Of a DNA stretch of 6,377 nucleotides, positions 1 through 6,377 are shown piece after piece. Made by a program: the position numbers and the translations under genes. Numbering within the stretch: position 1 is the first letter of the stretch; each line of letters opens with the position of its first letter. Under the pieces are notes generated by a model. The model searched no databases. It worked only from the letters and a program-made list of their open reading frames with translations, and was not told the DNA's origin. Origin of the DNA: Tardiphaga sp. (lineage in GTDB: Bacteria; Pseudomonadota; Alphaproteobacteria; Rhizobiales; Xanthobacteraceae). The stretch covers positions 1 through 6,377 of the forward strand of contig JAQGJY010000314.1 in NCBI GenBank assembly GCA_028290325.1, written 5' to 3'.

Positions 1-847
1 CGAGCCGCCCCGACAGAATGCCGCGCTGATAGCTCAGCGTCGCCATCAGATGCGTCGAATTCACCGGACCGCCGCGCGTCAGCGCCCAGATCAACTGAAA
101 GTCGGTGAAGGTGAACAGCACCGAGAAGGTCATCACGACCGCGATGATCGGCGTCAGCAGCGGATAGGTGATGAAGCGAAAGCGTTGCCAGCTCGTCGCG
201 CCGTCGAGCACGGCCGCCTCGTAAAGCGACGGCGACACGGTCTGCAATCCGGCCAGCAGCGTGATCGCGACGAAGGGGACGCCGCGCCAGATATTGGCGA
301 AAATGACGCTGGCGCGCGCCATATTGGTGTCGCCGAGGAAATTGATGTTCTGCGTGATCAGGCCCAGCTTGATCAGCGACCACGAGATGATCGAAAACTG
401 CGCGTCGTAGATCCACCAGAAGGCGATCGCGGACAGCACGGTCGGCACGATGAACGGCACCAGCACGGCGGCGCGGATCATCGCCTTGAACGGCATATGC
501 CGGTTCAGCAGCAACGCGAGATAAAGTCCGACAGCGAATTTGATGGCGCTGGCGACGATCGTGTAGAGCAGCGTGTTGAAGACCGACAGCCAGAACACGC
601 TGTCTTCCATCAGCCATTGGTAATTTTCGGTCCCGACGAAGACACCGCCGCGGCCGATCCGCTCGTCGGTGAAGCTCATCCAGACGCCGAGAAACAGCGG
701 ATAGGCCAGAAACAGGATCAGGAACGCCGCCGCCGGCAGCATGAACCACATCGCCAGCCAGTTGCGATTGGTCGAGAGCCGTTGCCACGGCGTCGCAACC
801 GGCCGGTTCGGTGCCACGCGAGGCATGGATGTCTGAATGGTGCTCAT
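1..847 (-). CDS. ABC sugar transporter permease, MalF/UgpA type (partial, C-terminus outside window)
   Basis: Inner-membrane permease of a carbohydrate importer (binding-protein-dependent transport, MalF/UgpA-like). 282 residues are visible, beginning MSTIQTSMPRVAPNRP. The first hydrophobic segment is at about residues 31-56, followed by further membrane segments near 89-115, 122-147, 177-200 and 228-255. The EAA loop that docks on the ATPase lies at about 210-232, with E210-A-A, D215-G-A, F223 and P229-L-L in the expected spacing. Family members are usually 290-320 residues, so only a few dozen C-terminal residues are missing beyond base 1. The ATG at 847-845 has a GGAG about 10 bases upstream, and no other ATG in frame lies close upstream. 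It follows the binding-protein gene by 178 bp on the same strand, so it probably belongs to that operon, and the partner MalG-type permease should come next. Family assignment is firm; the substrate is unknown. Confidence 0.93.
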   Translation of the reverse strand, partial: MSTIQTSMPRVAPNRPVATPWQRLSTNRNWLAMWFMLPAAAFLILFLAYPLFLGVWMSFTDERIGRGGVFVGTENYQWLMEDSVFWLSVFNTLLYTIVASAIKFAVGLYLALLLNRHMPFKAMIRAAVLVPFIVPTVLSAIAFWWIYDAQFSIISWSLIKLGLITQNINFLGDTNMARASVIFANIWRGVPFVAITLLAGLQTVSPSLYEAAVLDGATSWQRFRFITYPLLTPIIAVVMTFSVLFTFTDFQLIWALTRGGPVNSTHLMATLSYQRGILSGRL

Positions 848-1025
848 CGCGCGGCGGCTCCGAATGGTGTCCCGGTCGCGGATCAGCAGGAGCGAAGCGC
901 TGTGCTGAACTGCCCAACCGGGACCATAACAATGGCGACACTCGTCAGGTCCCGGCTCCGCGGAGCGGCGCATCGGACGACGCAGAAGCGTCGCCGGTGC
1001 CGCACCGCGTCCGGACCGGACGTCC
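848..1025 (-). other. Intercistronic spacer rich in inverted repeats, between binding protein and permease
   Basis: No gene is seen in this 178-bp gap. It holds several perfect inverted repeats: ccgggacc (918-925) with ggtcccgg (948-955), 22-base loop; the 12-base palindrome gctccgcggagc (955-966); cgacgc/gcgtcg (978-983 and 988-993) with a 4-base loop; and cgtccgg/ccggacg (1008-1014 and 1016-1022). Hairpins between a binding-protein gene and its permease gene commonly protect the upstream mRNA and lower permease expression, as in malE-malF of E. coli. That role is inferred here. No T-run follows the hairpins on the minus strand, so a strong intrinsic terminator is unlikely. Confidence 0.55.
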
Positions 1026-1034
1026 TTACGTCCG
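1008..1034 (-). other. Two mutually exclusive hairpins at the binding-protein stop codon
   Basis: One hairpin pairs 1008-1014 with 1016-1022 (7 bp, one-base centre, so really about 6 bp with a 3-base loop). The other pairs cggacgt (1017-1023) with acgtccg (1028-1034), 7 bp with a 4-base loop. They share bases 1017-1022 and cannot form together. The second includes part of the last codons and the TAA stop (1028-1026), so translating ribosomes would disrupt it. Seen directly in the sequence; any function is inference. Confidence 0.45.
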
Positions 1035-2351
1035 ATAGATACGTTTCAACTGACGCTCCGCGGACGCCATCGAACCCTTGAGGTCTTCACGTCCGGTGCA
1101 GTAGTTCGCGAACATATCGACCAGAATGAAGTCGGCGATCGCGGAGGCCGCATTCTCACCGAGCGTCCCGAGGCCGGCCGGCGTGCGCGCCCGTTTGGCG
1201 ACGTCGCGATACGGCGTCGTCTTGGGATCCGCGGTCCAGACCGGATTCTTGTCGTAAGCGAGCAGGAAGTGCGACAGATAACCCTGCGCCGCCTCGATCC
1301 ACGGATTGAACTGATCGCCCTCCAGCATGAAGGCGGTGAATGCCTTACAAGCCTGCGGATATTTGGTGAAGTTGAAGATCAGCATCGGGAAAGCCAGATG
1401 CAATTCCGCCGGCTTGCCGAACGGCCCGACCGGAAGATAGGCATGGTTCATATCCTCGGCGATTTGCGGCGCTTCCTTCTTCGCCGTCACGTAGATCGAA
1501 ATGCCGTTATTGGTGCAGTGCAGCTGGCCGGCAAGGAAGGCCTTGTTGTTGGAGCTGTCATTCCACGACACGGTGCCGGGAATGAACGTCGCGTAAAGCT
1601 GCTTGATGTATTCGAGCGACGCCGCCGTCTCGGGCGAATTCAGGACCACCTTGTCCTTCTCATCGACCATGTTGCCGCCGAACGCCCACAGCGCCCAGTG
1701 GAGCCAGCCGTTGGCGTCACCCGAGGCGTGGCCGAGCGCCATGCCGCCCGGCGTGCCGTTCTTCTGCAGGCCTTTGAACAATTCGAGCATTCCCGCTGTA
1801 TCCTTCGGGAATTCCTTGAAGCCGGCCTTTTCGCAGGCCGCGATGCGGTAGTTCAATAGCCCGCCGGTCGCCGCGATCGGAATCCCGACCCACTTGTTGC
1901 CGACCTTGCAATAATCCTCGGCCGATTTGGTCCAGCCGCCGTATTTGTCGCCGAGATATTTCGCGACATCGGCCACATCCGTCACTTTGTTCGACAGCAG
2001 ATGCGGCAGCGAATACAGACCCCAGACCATGTCGAGGCCCTGCCCCGTATTGGCGGCGACCGAGGCCTTCGGCTGGATGTCATCGTACGATTCATTCGAG
2101 ACGCTGATGGTGACGCCGGTGGCCTTCTGGAAGGCATCGACGATCTTCATGAAGGCCACGTCTTCGGCCTCGACGAAGCGCTTCCAACGCATCAGATTGA
2201 TCTTGGCGCCGGCCTCGGGCTTCCATGGCGAGGCCTGCGCCCACGCCTTGGCGTAGCCGAGCAACTGATCGGCAGACATCGCGGCGGCGGCCGCCAGCGT
2301 CAGCGCGCCACCCTTCATCAGTGAACGTCGGTCCGGAGTAAAGCCAGTCAT
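1026..2351 (-). CDS. ABC transporter extracellular solute-binding protein, Tat-exported
   Basis: Periplasmic carbohydrate-binding protein of the family-1 extracellular solute-binding type, delivering ligand to the permease encoded next to it. 441 residues, normal for the family. The N-terminus has a twin-arginine signal: DRRSLMK at residues 7-13, then an alanine-rich hydrophobic stretch (16-25) and likely cleavage near AWAQA|S (after 38 or 40), so export in folded form is expected. The mature protein begins with a beta strand (INLMRWKRF, 51-59) and has the usual two-lobe pattern, including a GIPIAATGGLLNYR hinge-region stretch (156-169). I chose the ATG at 2351 because GGGAG lies 9 bases upstream and it places the RR motif properly; an in-frame TTG at 2393 would add 14 residues ahead of the signal and has no good ribosome site. 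It follows the ATPase gene by 55 bp. Ligand not determinable; a sugar or sugar acid is inferred from neighbours. Confidence 0.93.
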   Translation of the reverse strand: MTGFTPDRRSLMKGGALTLAAAAAMSADQLLGYAKAWAQASPWKPEAGAKINLMRWKRFVEAEDVAFMKIVDAFQKATGVTISVSNESYDDIQPKASVAANTGQGLDMVWGLYSLPHLLSNKVTDVADVAKYLGDKYGGWTKSAEDYCKVGNKWVGIPIAATGGLLNYRIAACEKAGFKEFPKDTAGMLELFKGLQKNGTPGGMALGHASGDANGWLHWALWAFGGNMVDEKDKVVLNSPETAASLEYIKQLYATFIPGTVSWNDSSNNKAFLAGQLHCTNNGISIYVTAKKEAPQIAEDMNHAYLPVGPFGKPAELHLAFPMLIFNFTKYPQACKAFTAFMLEGDQFNPWIEAAQGYLSHFLLAYDKNPVWTADPKTTPYRDVAKRARTPAGLGTLGENAASAIADFILVDMFANYCTGREDLKGSMASAERQLKRIYRT

Positions 2352-2360
2352 GTGCGTCGT

Positions 2361-2395
2361 CTCCCATTTGGGATTGGCTCGTTGATCGGCCAATC
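2361..2395 (-). promoter_or_regulatory. Ribosome binding site and hairpins ahead of the binding-protein gene
   Basis: GGGAG (minus strand, 2365-2361) sits 9 bases before the ATG at 2351 and decides the start. It overlaps a small inverted repeat, tccca-tt-tggga (2362-2373), which could partly hide the site. Just upstream is a perfect 7-bp inverted repeat, gattggc (2372-2378) with gccaatc (2389-2395), 10-base loop. The two repeats overlap by two bases and so may compete. The ribosome site is well supported; control by folding is speculative. Confidence 0.5.
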
Positions 2396-2406
2396 ATTAT
2401 TGAAAA

Positions 2407-3489
<1,083 letters not shown>

Positions 3490-3495
3490 GTCATC

Positions 3496-3501
3496 CCTCC
3501 C
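3496..3501 (-). promoter_or_regulatory. Strong ribosome binding site for the ATPase gene
   Basis: GGGAGG on the minus strand, 6 bases from the ATG at 3489. It fixes that start rather than the out-of-frame ATG at 3494. Confidence 0.75.
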
Positions 3502-3517
3502 GCATCTTCGGCTTCGT

Positions 3518-3587
3518 CCGGCGGCGCCGGCTCAGCTCTTTTCCGAAGTCCGGGAGTCCGGAAATCGGTTTGGCGGACATCGTCCGC
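3518..3587 (-). other. Structured 5' leader of the transporter mRNA (three short hairpins)
   Basis: If transcription starts about 7 bases beyond the -10 box at 3597-3602, the leader is about 100 bases long. It contains three perfect inverted repeats: gcggac/gtccgc (3573-3578 and 3582-3587, 3-base loop), which would lie at the very 5' end; tccgg/ccgga (3549-3553 and 3558-3562, 4-base loop); and ccggc/gccgg (3518-3522 and 3526-3530, 3-base loop). A 5'-end hairpin often protects mRNA from decay. No known riboswitch fold is recognised. Repeats are seen; their role is inferred. Confidence 0.4.
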
Positions 3588-3596
3588 AGACGAAAT

Positions 3597-3626
3597 CTTC
3601 TAGCAATCGGCTGGTAGCGCTGTCAA
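3597..3626 (-). promoter_or_regulatory. Promoter of the ABC transporter operon (sigma-70 type)
   Basis: On the minus strand a perfect TTGACA -35 box (3626-3621) is followed after 18 bp by TAGAAG (3602-3597, four of six matches to TATAAT), preceded by TG at the extended -10 position. The start of transcription would fall near 3590. The -35 box overlaps the putative repressor operator at 3612-3625, so a bound repressor would block polymerase. No other good promoter for the leftward operon is seen in the divergent region. Confidence 0.6.
3612..3625. promoter_or_regulatory. Putative LacI/GntR-type operator 1 (divergent region)
   Basis: The 14-mer tggtagcgctgtca has a perfect AGCGCT core with a central CpG, the hallmark of LacI-family operators. 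The half-sites TGGTAGC and TGACAGC agree at five of seven positions. Its first 13 bases recur exactly at 4742-4754. It overlaps the -35 box and spacer of the importer promoter and lies about 42 bp upstream of the regulator gene, so it could also control that gene. Binding by the adjacent regulator is inferred. Confidence 0.7.
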
Positions 3627-3632
3627 TCAAGT

Positions 3633-3660
3633 TTGATCGGTCAATGGCCTATGATATGAG
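3633..3660 (+). promoter_or_regulatory. Weak candidate promoter of the LacI-family gene
   Basis: TTGATC (3633-3638) and TATGAG (3655-3660) are separated by 16 bp, each matching the sigma-70 consensus at four of six positions. Initiation here would fall very near the ATG at 3667, giving an almost leaderless mRNA, which fits the weak ribosome site (GAG at 3658-3660). A better-looking TATGAT at 3650-3655 has no matching -35 box. The region also holds the palindrome atcaa-gt-ttgat (3626-3637). Tentative. Confidence 0.3.
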
Positions 3661-3666
3661 CGCTTG

Positions 3667-4698
3667 ATGGAACGCAAACGAACAAAGTCCGGCAACATCA
3701 GGCTCGCGGATGTCGCCGAGCTCGCCGAGGTAAGCCTCATTACCGCGTCCCGATTTTTCAGCAATCCCGGTGCGCTCTCCGTCGGCAAACGCGAACGGGT
3801 CGAGAGTGCGGCAAAACAACTCGGATACGTTCCAAATCTCGCGGCGCGGGCGTTGGCGTCGCAACGCACCGAAATCATCGGCGTGCTGATTCCGTCCTTG
3901 ACCAACAGTGTGTTCTCGGATGTGCTGCGCGGCATCTATGATGCCTCGGAAGGAAGTCGCTACAGTATTCAGCTCGGCAACACGCGCTACAGCATCCTGC
4001 AAGAAGAAAAACTGCTGCGCGTCTTTCAATCGCAAAGGCCCGCCGGCCTGATCGTGACCGGGATCAACCAGACCGAGGCCTCGCGCGCGATTCTGCAAAC
4101 CATGAATTGTCCGATCGCGCAGATCATGGAAATCGGACCCGACCCTGTCGATATGATGGTCGGGTTCTCGCATTACGATGCAGGTTTTGCAGCCGCTTCT
4201 CATCTTTTGGCGCAAGGCTTTCAACGCATCGGATTTCTTGGCGCGCGCATGGATCCGCGCGTGCAGCGGCGTTTCGCGGGTTATGTCGATGCCCTGAAAG
4301 CCGCTTCGCGGTTTGACCCGCGATACATTGTCACGACCCCGACCTCCACCACCGTCACCCTCGGCGGAACGCTGTTTGCCGACCTTCTGGCGCAAGCGCC
4401 GGATATCGAGGCGGTGTTCTGCGTCAATGACGACCTTGCGCTGGGCGTTCTGTTCGAGTGCCAGCGGCGCCACATCCAGATTCCGGAGCAGATGGCGATC
4501 GTCGGCTTCAACGATCTCGAATTCATGGCATCCGCCGTTCCACCTTTGACGAGCGTGCGCAGCAATCGCTACGAAATGGGCAAGAGCGCCGTGACGATGG
4601 TGACGGCCGCCATTGACGGCTTCCGCCCGCAGGAGCTGGTGGTCGACCTCGGTTTCAAGCTGATGATCCGCCATAGTTCGATCGCGCGCCGCAACTGA
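3667..4698 (+). CDS. LacI-family transcriptional regulator, GntR/IdnR-like (gluconate-repressor branch)
   Basis: DNA-binding repressor controlled by a small sugar-type ligand. 343 residues, typical length. The N-terminal helix-turn-helix spans about 11-60: LADVAELA (helix 1), recognition helix SLITASRFF (23-31), and hinge helix PNLAARALAS (56-65). The rest is a periplasmic-binding-protein-like effector domain. IGVLIPSLTNSVFSDVLRGI (71-90), FLGARMDPR (190-198), VFCVNDDLALG (250-260) and the late DLGF (327-330) resemble E. coli GntR as I remember it, more than LacI or PurR, suggesting an aldonate or related effector. I chose the ATG at 3667 over a TTG one codon earlier; the ribosome site is weak. 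It is divergent from the importer operon and upstream of the dehydratase, with AGCGCT-core repeats in both control regions. Repressor function and targets are inferred from position. Confidence 0.93.
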   Translation: MERKRTKSGNIRLADVAELAEVSLITASRFFSNPGALSVGKRERVESAAKQLGYVPNLAARALASQRTEIIGVLIPSLTNSVFSDVLRGIYDASEGSRYSIQLGNTRYSILQEEKLLRVFQSQRPAGLIVTGINQTEASRAILQTMNCPIAQIMEIGPDPVDMMVGFSHYDAGFAAASHLLAQGFQRIGFLGARMDPRVQRRFAGYVDALKAASRFDPRYIVTTPTSTTVTLGGTLFADLLAQAPDIEAVFCVNDDLALGVLFECQRRHIQIPEQMAIVGFNDLEFMASAVPPLTSVRSNRYEMGKSAVTMVTAAIDGFRPQELVVDLGFKLMIRHSSIARRN

Positions 4699-4741
4699 CT
4701 CAAGCGATCGAACGCCGCCAAAAAAACTCTTGCAAATGAAA

Positions 4742-4755
4742 TGGTAGCGCTGTCT
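4742..4755. promoter_or_regulatory. Putative LacI/GntR-type operator 2 (dehydratase control region)
   Basis: The 14-mer tggtagcgctgtct repeats the first 13 bases of the site at 3612-3624 exactly. It lies 44 bp after the regulator's stop and 133 bp before the dehydratase ATG. A TTGCAA at 4730-4735 just upstream could be a -35 box (four of six matches), which would put the operator in the promoter spacer. No convincing -10 follows (TTTTAG at 4755-4760 is the nearest, at 19 bp). Two exact 13-base copies, both intergenic, are very unlikely by chance in a window this size. Confidence 0.7.
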
Positions 4756-4766
4756 TTTAGGCCATT

Positions 4767-4802
4767 CGGTCCGATCCGGCGGGACTGCTGGTACTCGGAC
4801 CG
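4767..4802 (+). other. Stem-loop in the dehydratase 5' leader
   Basis: Perfect 8-bp inverted repeat, cggtccga (4767-4774) with tcggaccg (4795-4802), enclosing 20 bases. It lies 12 bases after operator 2 and 85 bases before the dehydratase ATG. No T-run follows, so it is not a simple terminator. It could stabilise the mRNA or be a second protein site; neither can be shown from sequence. Confidence 0.4.
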
Positions 4803-4877
4803 CGACGACGATGCCATGAGCAGCCTTCTAGGCAACGACATTGGCGCTGCTGGAGCGCCCAATAACAAGATATCTGC

Positions 4878-4882
4878 GGGAG
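4878..4882 (+). promoter_or_regulatory. Ribosome binding site of the dehydratase gene
   Basis: GGGAG with a 5-base spacer before the ATG at 4888. It favours this start over an in-frame ATG at 4816, which has no ribosome site and would add 24 residues (MSSLLGND...) not expected for the family. Confidence 0.75.
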
Positions 4883-4887
4883 AAACC

Positions 4888-6377
4888 ATGACGTCAGCAC
4901 CGACCAAGACCGCCTCGCCGCGCCGCAAGCTGCGCTCCAGCGAATGGTTCAACGACCCGCATAACCCGGCGATGACGGCGCTGTATCTTGAGCGTTACCT
5001 CAATTACGGCCTGACCCGCGCCGAACTGCAGTCCGGCAAGCCGATCATCGGCATCGCGCAGACCGGCAACGACCTGTCGCCGTGCAATCGCCATCACCTG
5101 GAGCTGGCCAAACGGGTGCGCGACGGCATCACCGCCGCCGGTGGACTCGCCATGGAATTTCCGGTGCATCCGATTCAGGAGACCGGCAAGCGGCCGACCG
5201 CGGCCCTCGATCGCAACCTGGCTTATCTCGGCCTCGTCGAAATCTTGTTCGGCTATCCGCTCGACGGCGTGGTGCTGACGACCGGCTGCGACAAGACAAC
5301 GCCGGCCTGTCTGATGGCGGCGGCGACGGTGAACCTGCCGGCGATCGTCCTGTCCGGCGGACCGATGCTGAACGGCTGGTACAATGGCGAGCGCTCGGGC
5401 TCCGGCACAGTCGTCTGGAAATCGCGCGAGCGGCTCGCCGCCGGCGAGATCGACTACGAGGAATTCATGTCGATCGTGGCGTCATCCGCGCCGTCGGTCG
5501 GCCACTGCAATACGATGGGCACGGCCTCGACGATGAACTCGCTGGCCGAAGCGCTTGGGATGTCCCTGCCCGGCTGTGCGGCGATCCCCGCGCCCTATCG
5601 CGAGCGCGGCCAGATCGCCTACGAGACCGGCGTTCGCGCCGTCGAGATGGTGTGGGAAGATCTCAAGCCGTCCGACATCCTGACGCGGCAGGCCTTCGAG
5701 AACGCCATCGTCGTCAACTCCGCGATCGGTGGCTCGACCAACGCGCCGATACATCTGAACGCGCTGGCGCGCCACATCGGTGTCGAGCTGTCGATCGAGG
5801 ATTGGCAGAGTGTCGGCCATGCGATCCCGTTGCTGGTCAATATGCAGCCCGCCGGATTTTATCTCGGCGAGGAATATCATCGCGCCGGCGGCGTGCCGGC
5901 CGTGGTGCGCGAACTCATGACGCACAAGCGGATCCATGAGGATGCGATGACGGTGAACGGCAAGACGATGGGCGAGAACTGCGCCGACGCGCCGAAACCG
6001 GACAACGATGTGATCTGGAGCTACGACAAGCCGCTCGTCGCCGATGCGGGGTTCATCGTGCTGCGTGGCAATTTGTTCGACTCCGCCATCATGAAGACCA
6101 GTGTGATCTCGAAGGAATTCCGCGATCGTTACCTGATCACGCCCGGCGATCTCAACGCCTTCGAGGGCCGCGCCATCGTCTTCGAAGGGCCGGAGGATTA
6201 TCATCACCGCATCGATGACGCGGACCTCAACATCGACGAACATTGCATTCTGTTCGTGCGCGGCACCGGTCCGATCGGCTATCCCGGCGGCGCGGAGGTG
6301 GTCAACATGCAGCCGCCCGCCGCGCTCATCAAGCGCGGCATCCATGCGCTGCCTTGCATCGGCGACGGCCGGCAATC
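4888..6377 (+). CDS. IlvD/Edd-family sugar-acid dehydratase, D-xylonate/L-arabonate dehydratase-like (partial, C-terminus outside window)
   Basis: Cytoplasmic iron-sulfur enzyme that removes water from an aldonate to give a 2-keto-3-deoxy acid. 496 complete residues are visible out of roughly 580-600 for the family, so about 100 are missing. Expected [2Fe-2S] ligands are present: C66 (TGNDLSPCN), C134 (TTGCDKTTP) and C207 (GHCNTMGTAS). K136 matches the lysine that is carbamylated in characterised pentonate dehydratases; E98, D135 and E470 are candidate Mg2+ ligands. The window ends in DGRQS, where the truncated TC- codon must be Ser497, the probable catalytic serine. ALYLERYLNYG (31-41), PIIGIAQTGNDLSPCNRHHL (52-71) and VVNMQPP (471-477) strongly resemble Caulobacter XylD as I remember it. 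That separates it from IlvD (dihydroxyacid) and Edd (6-phosphogluconate). The exact substrate (xylonate, arabonate, galactonate or fuconate) is open. It is probably regulated through the operator at 4742-4755. Confidence 0.92.
   Translation, partial: MTSAPTKTASPRRKLRSSEWFNDPHNPAMTALYLERYLNYGLTRAELQSGKPIIGIAQTGNDLSPCNRHHLELAKRVRDGITAAGGLAMEFPVHPIQETGKRPTAALDRNLAYLGLVEILFGYPLDGVVLTTGCDKTTPACLMAAATVNLPAIVLSGGPMLNGWYNGERSGSGTVVWKSRERLAAGEIDYEEFMSIVASSAPSVGHCNTMGTASTMNSLAEALGMSLPGCAAIPAPYRERGQIAYETGVRAVEMVWEDLKPSDILTRQAFENAIVVNSAIGGSTNAPIHLNALARHIGVELSIEDWQSVGHAIPLLVNMQPAGFYLGEEYHRAGGVPAVVRELMTHKRIHEDAMTVNGKTMGENCADAPKPDNDVIWSYDKPLVADAGFIVLRGNLFDSAIMKTSVISKEFRDRYLITPGDLNAFEGRAIVFEGPEDYHHRIDDADLNIDEHCILFVRGTGPIGYPGGAEVVNMQPPAALIKRGIHALPCIGDGRQ

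Noticed and set aside
848..1025. Possible intrinsic terminator or REP-like element
   Set aside because: Stems are GC-rich but no T-run follows on either strand, and the arms are unrelated to one another, so neither a terminator nor a dispersed repeat family can be claimed.
50..1081. 343-codon plus-strand open frame
   Set aside because: Antisense to the permease and spacer; the protein is Arg/Gln/Asp/His-rich with no family resemblance, while the minus strand encodes a clear permease with an EAA loop.
3649..4674. 341-codon minus-strand open frame
   Set aside because: Mirror image of the LacI-family gene, caused by high GC third positions; low-complexity composition and no recognisable domain.
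4699..4741. Possible terminator after the LacI-family gene (run of A at 4719-4726)
   Set aside because: No stable hairpin precedes a T-run on the plus strand, and the A-run has no adjacent stem to act on the minus strand either.
5390..5555. Two more AGCGCT cores (5390-5395 and 5550-5555)
   Set aside because: Both are within dehydratase codons (Glu-Arg-Ser and Glu-Ala-Leu), their arms do not match the operator, and a 6-mer is expected several times by chance.
5082..5939. 285-codon plus-strand open frame
   Set aside because: Alternate frame inside the dehydratase gene; Arg-rich and without conserved motifs, while the correct frame carries all the Fe-S cysteines.
5482..6375. 297-codon minus-strand open frame
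   Set aside because: Antisense shadow of the dehydratase; no family resemblance.

Overview
The window looks like a carbohydrate uptake and catabolism locus from an alphaproteobacterium. A rhizobial type such as a Bradyrhizobium relative is my guess. That rests on high GC content, strong G/C third-position bias, the protein families present and the UgpC/MalK-type transporter, not on any marker gene. I see no mobile element, tRNA, rRNA, CRISPR array or prophage trait, and no sign of recent transfer.

Layout. Reading leftward (minus strand) from the centre is an ABC sugar-importer operon: ATPase (2407-3489), Tat-exported solute-binding protein (1026-2351), then the first permease (847 to below 1, cut by the window edge). 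The second permease expected for this family would lie beyond position 1. Reading rightward (plus strand) from the same 177-bp divergent region is a LacI-family repressor of the GntR/IdnR-like branch (3667-4698). After a 189-bp gap comes an IlvD/Edd-family sugar-acid dehydratase (4888 to beyond 6377, cut), which most resembles D-xylonate/L-arabonate dehydratases.

Regulation. The most useful non-coding signal is a 13-base sequence, tggtagcgctgtc, found in both intergenic control regions: 3612-3624 (divergent promoter region) and 4742-4754 (upstream of the dehydratase). Both copies have an AGCGCT core with a central CpG and partly symmetric arms, as expected for a LacI-family operator. The first overlaps a consensus TTGACA -35 box (3621-3626, minus strand) with an extended -10 (TGC-TAGAAG) 18 bp further on. 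The simplest model is that the repressor represses both the importer operon and the dehydratase, and that a sugar acid or its derivative relieves repression.

Working together (inference): the importer brings in a sugar or sugar acid, and the dehydratase converts an aldonate to a 2-keto-3-deoxy acid. The exact substrate cannot be read from sequence alone. Further points of interest are hairpin-forming sequences in the untranslated spacers, including two mutually exclusive hairpins at the binding-protein stop codon. I found no evidence of a novel or exotic system; the locus is a conventional catabolic module with a clear regulatory link.
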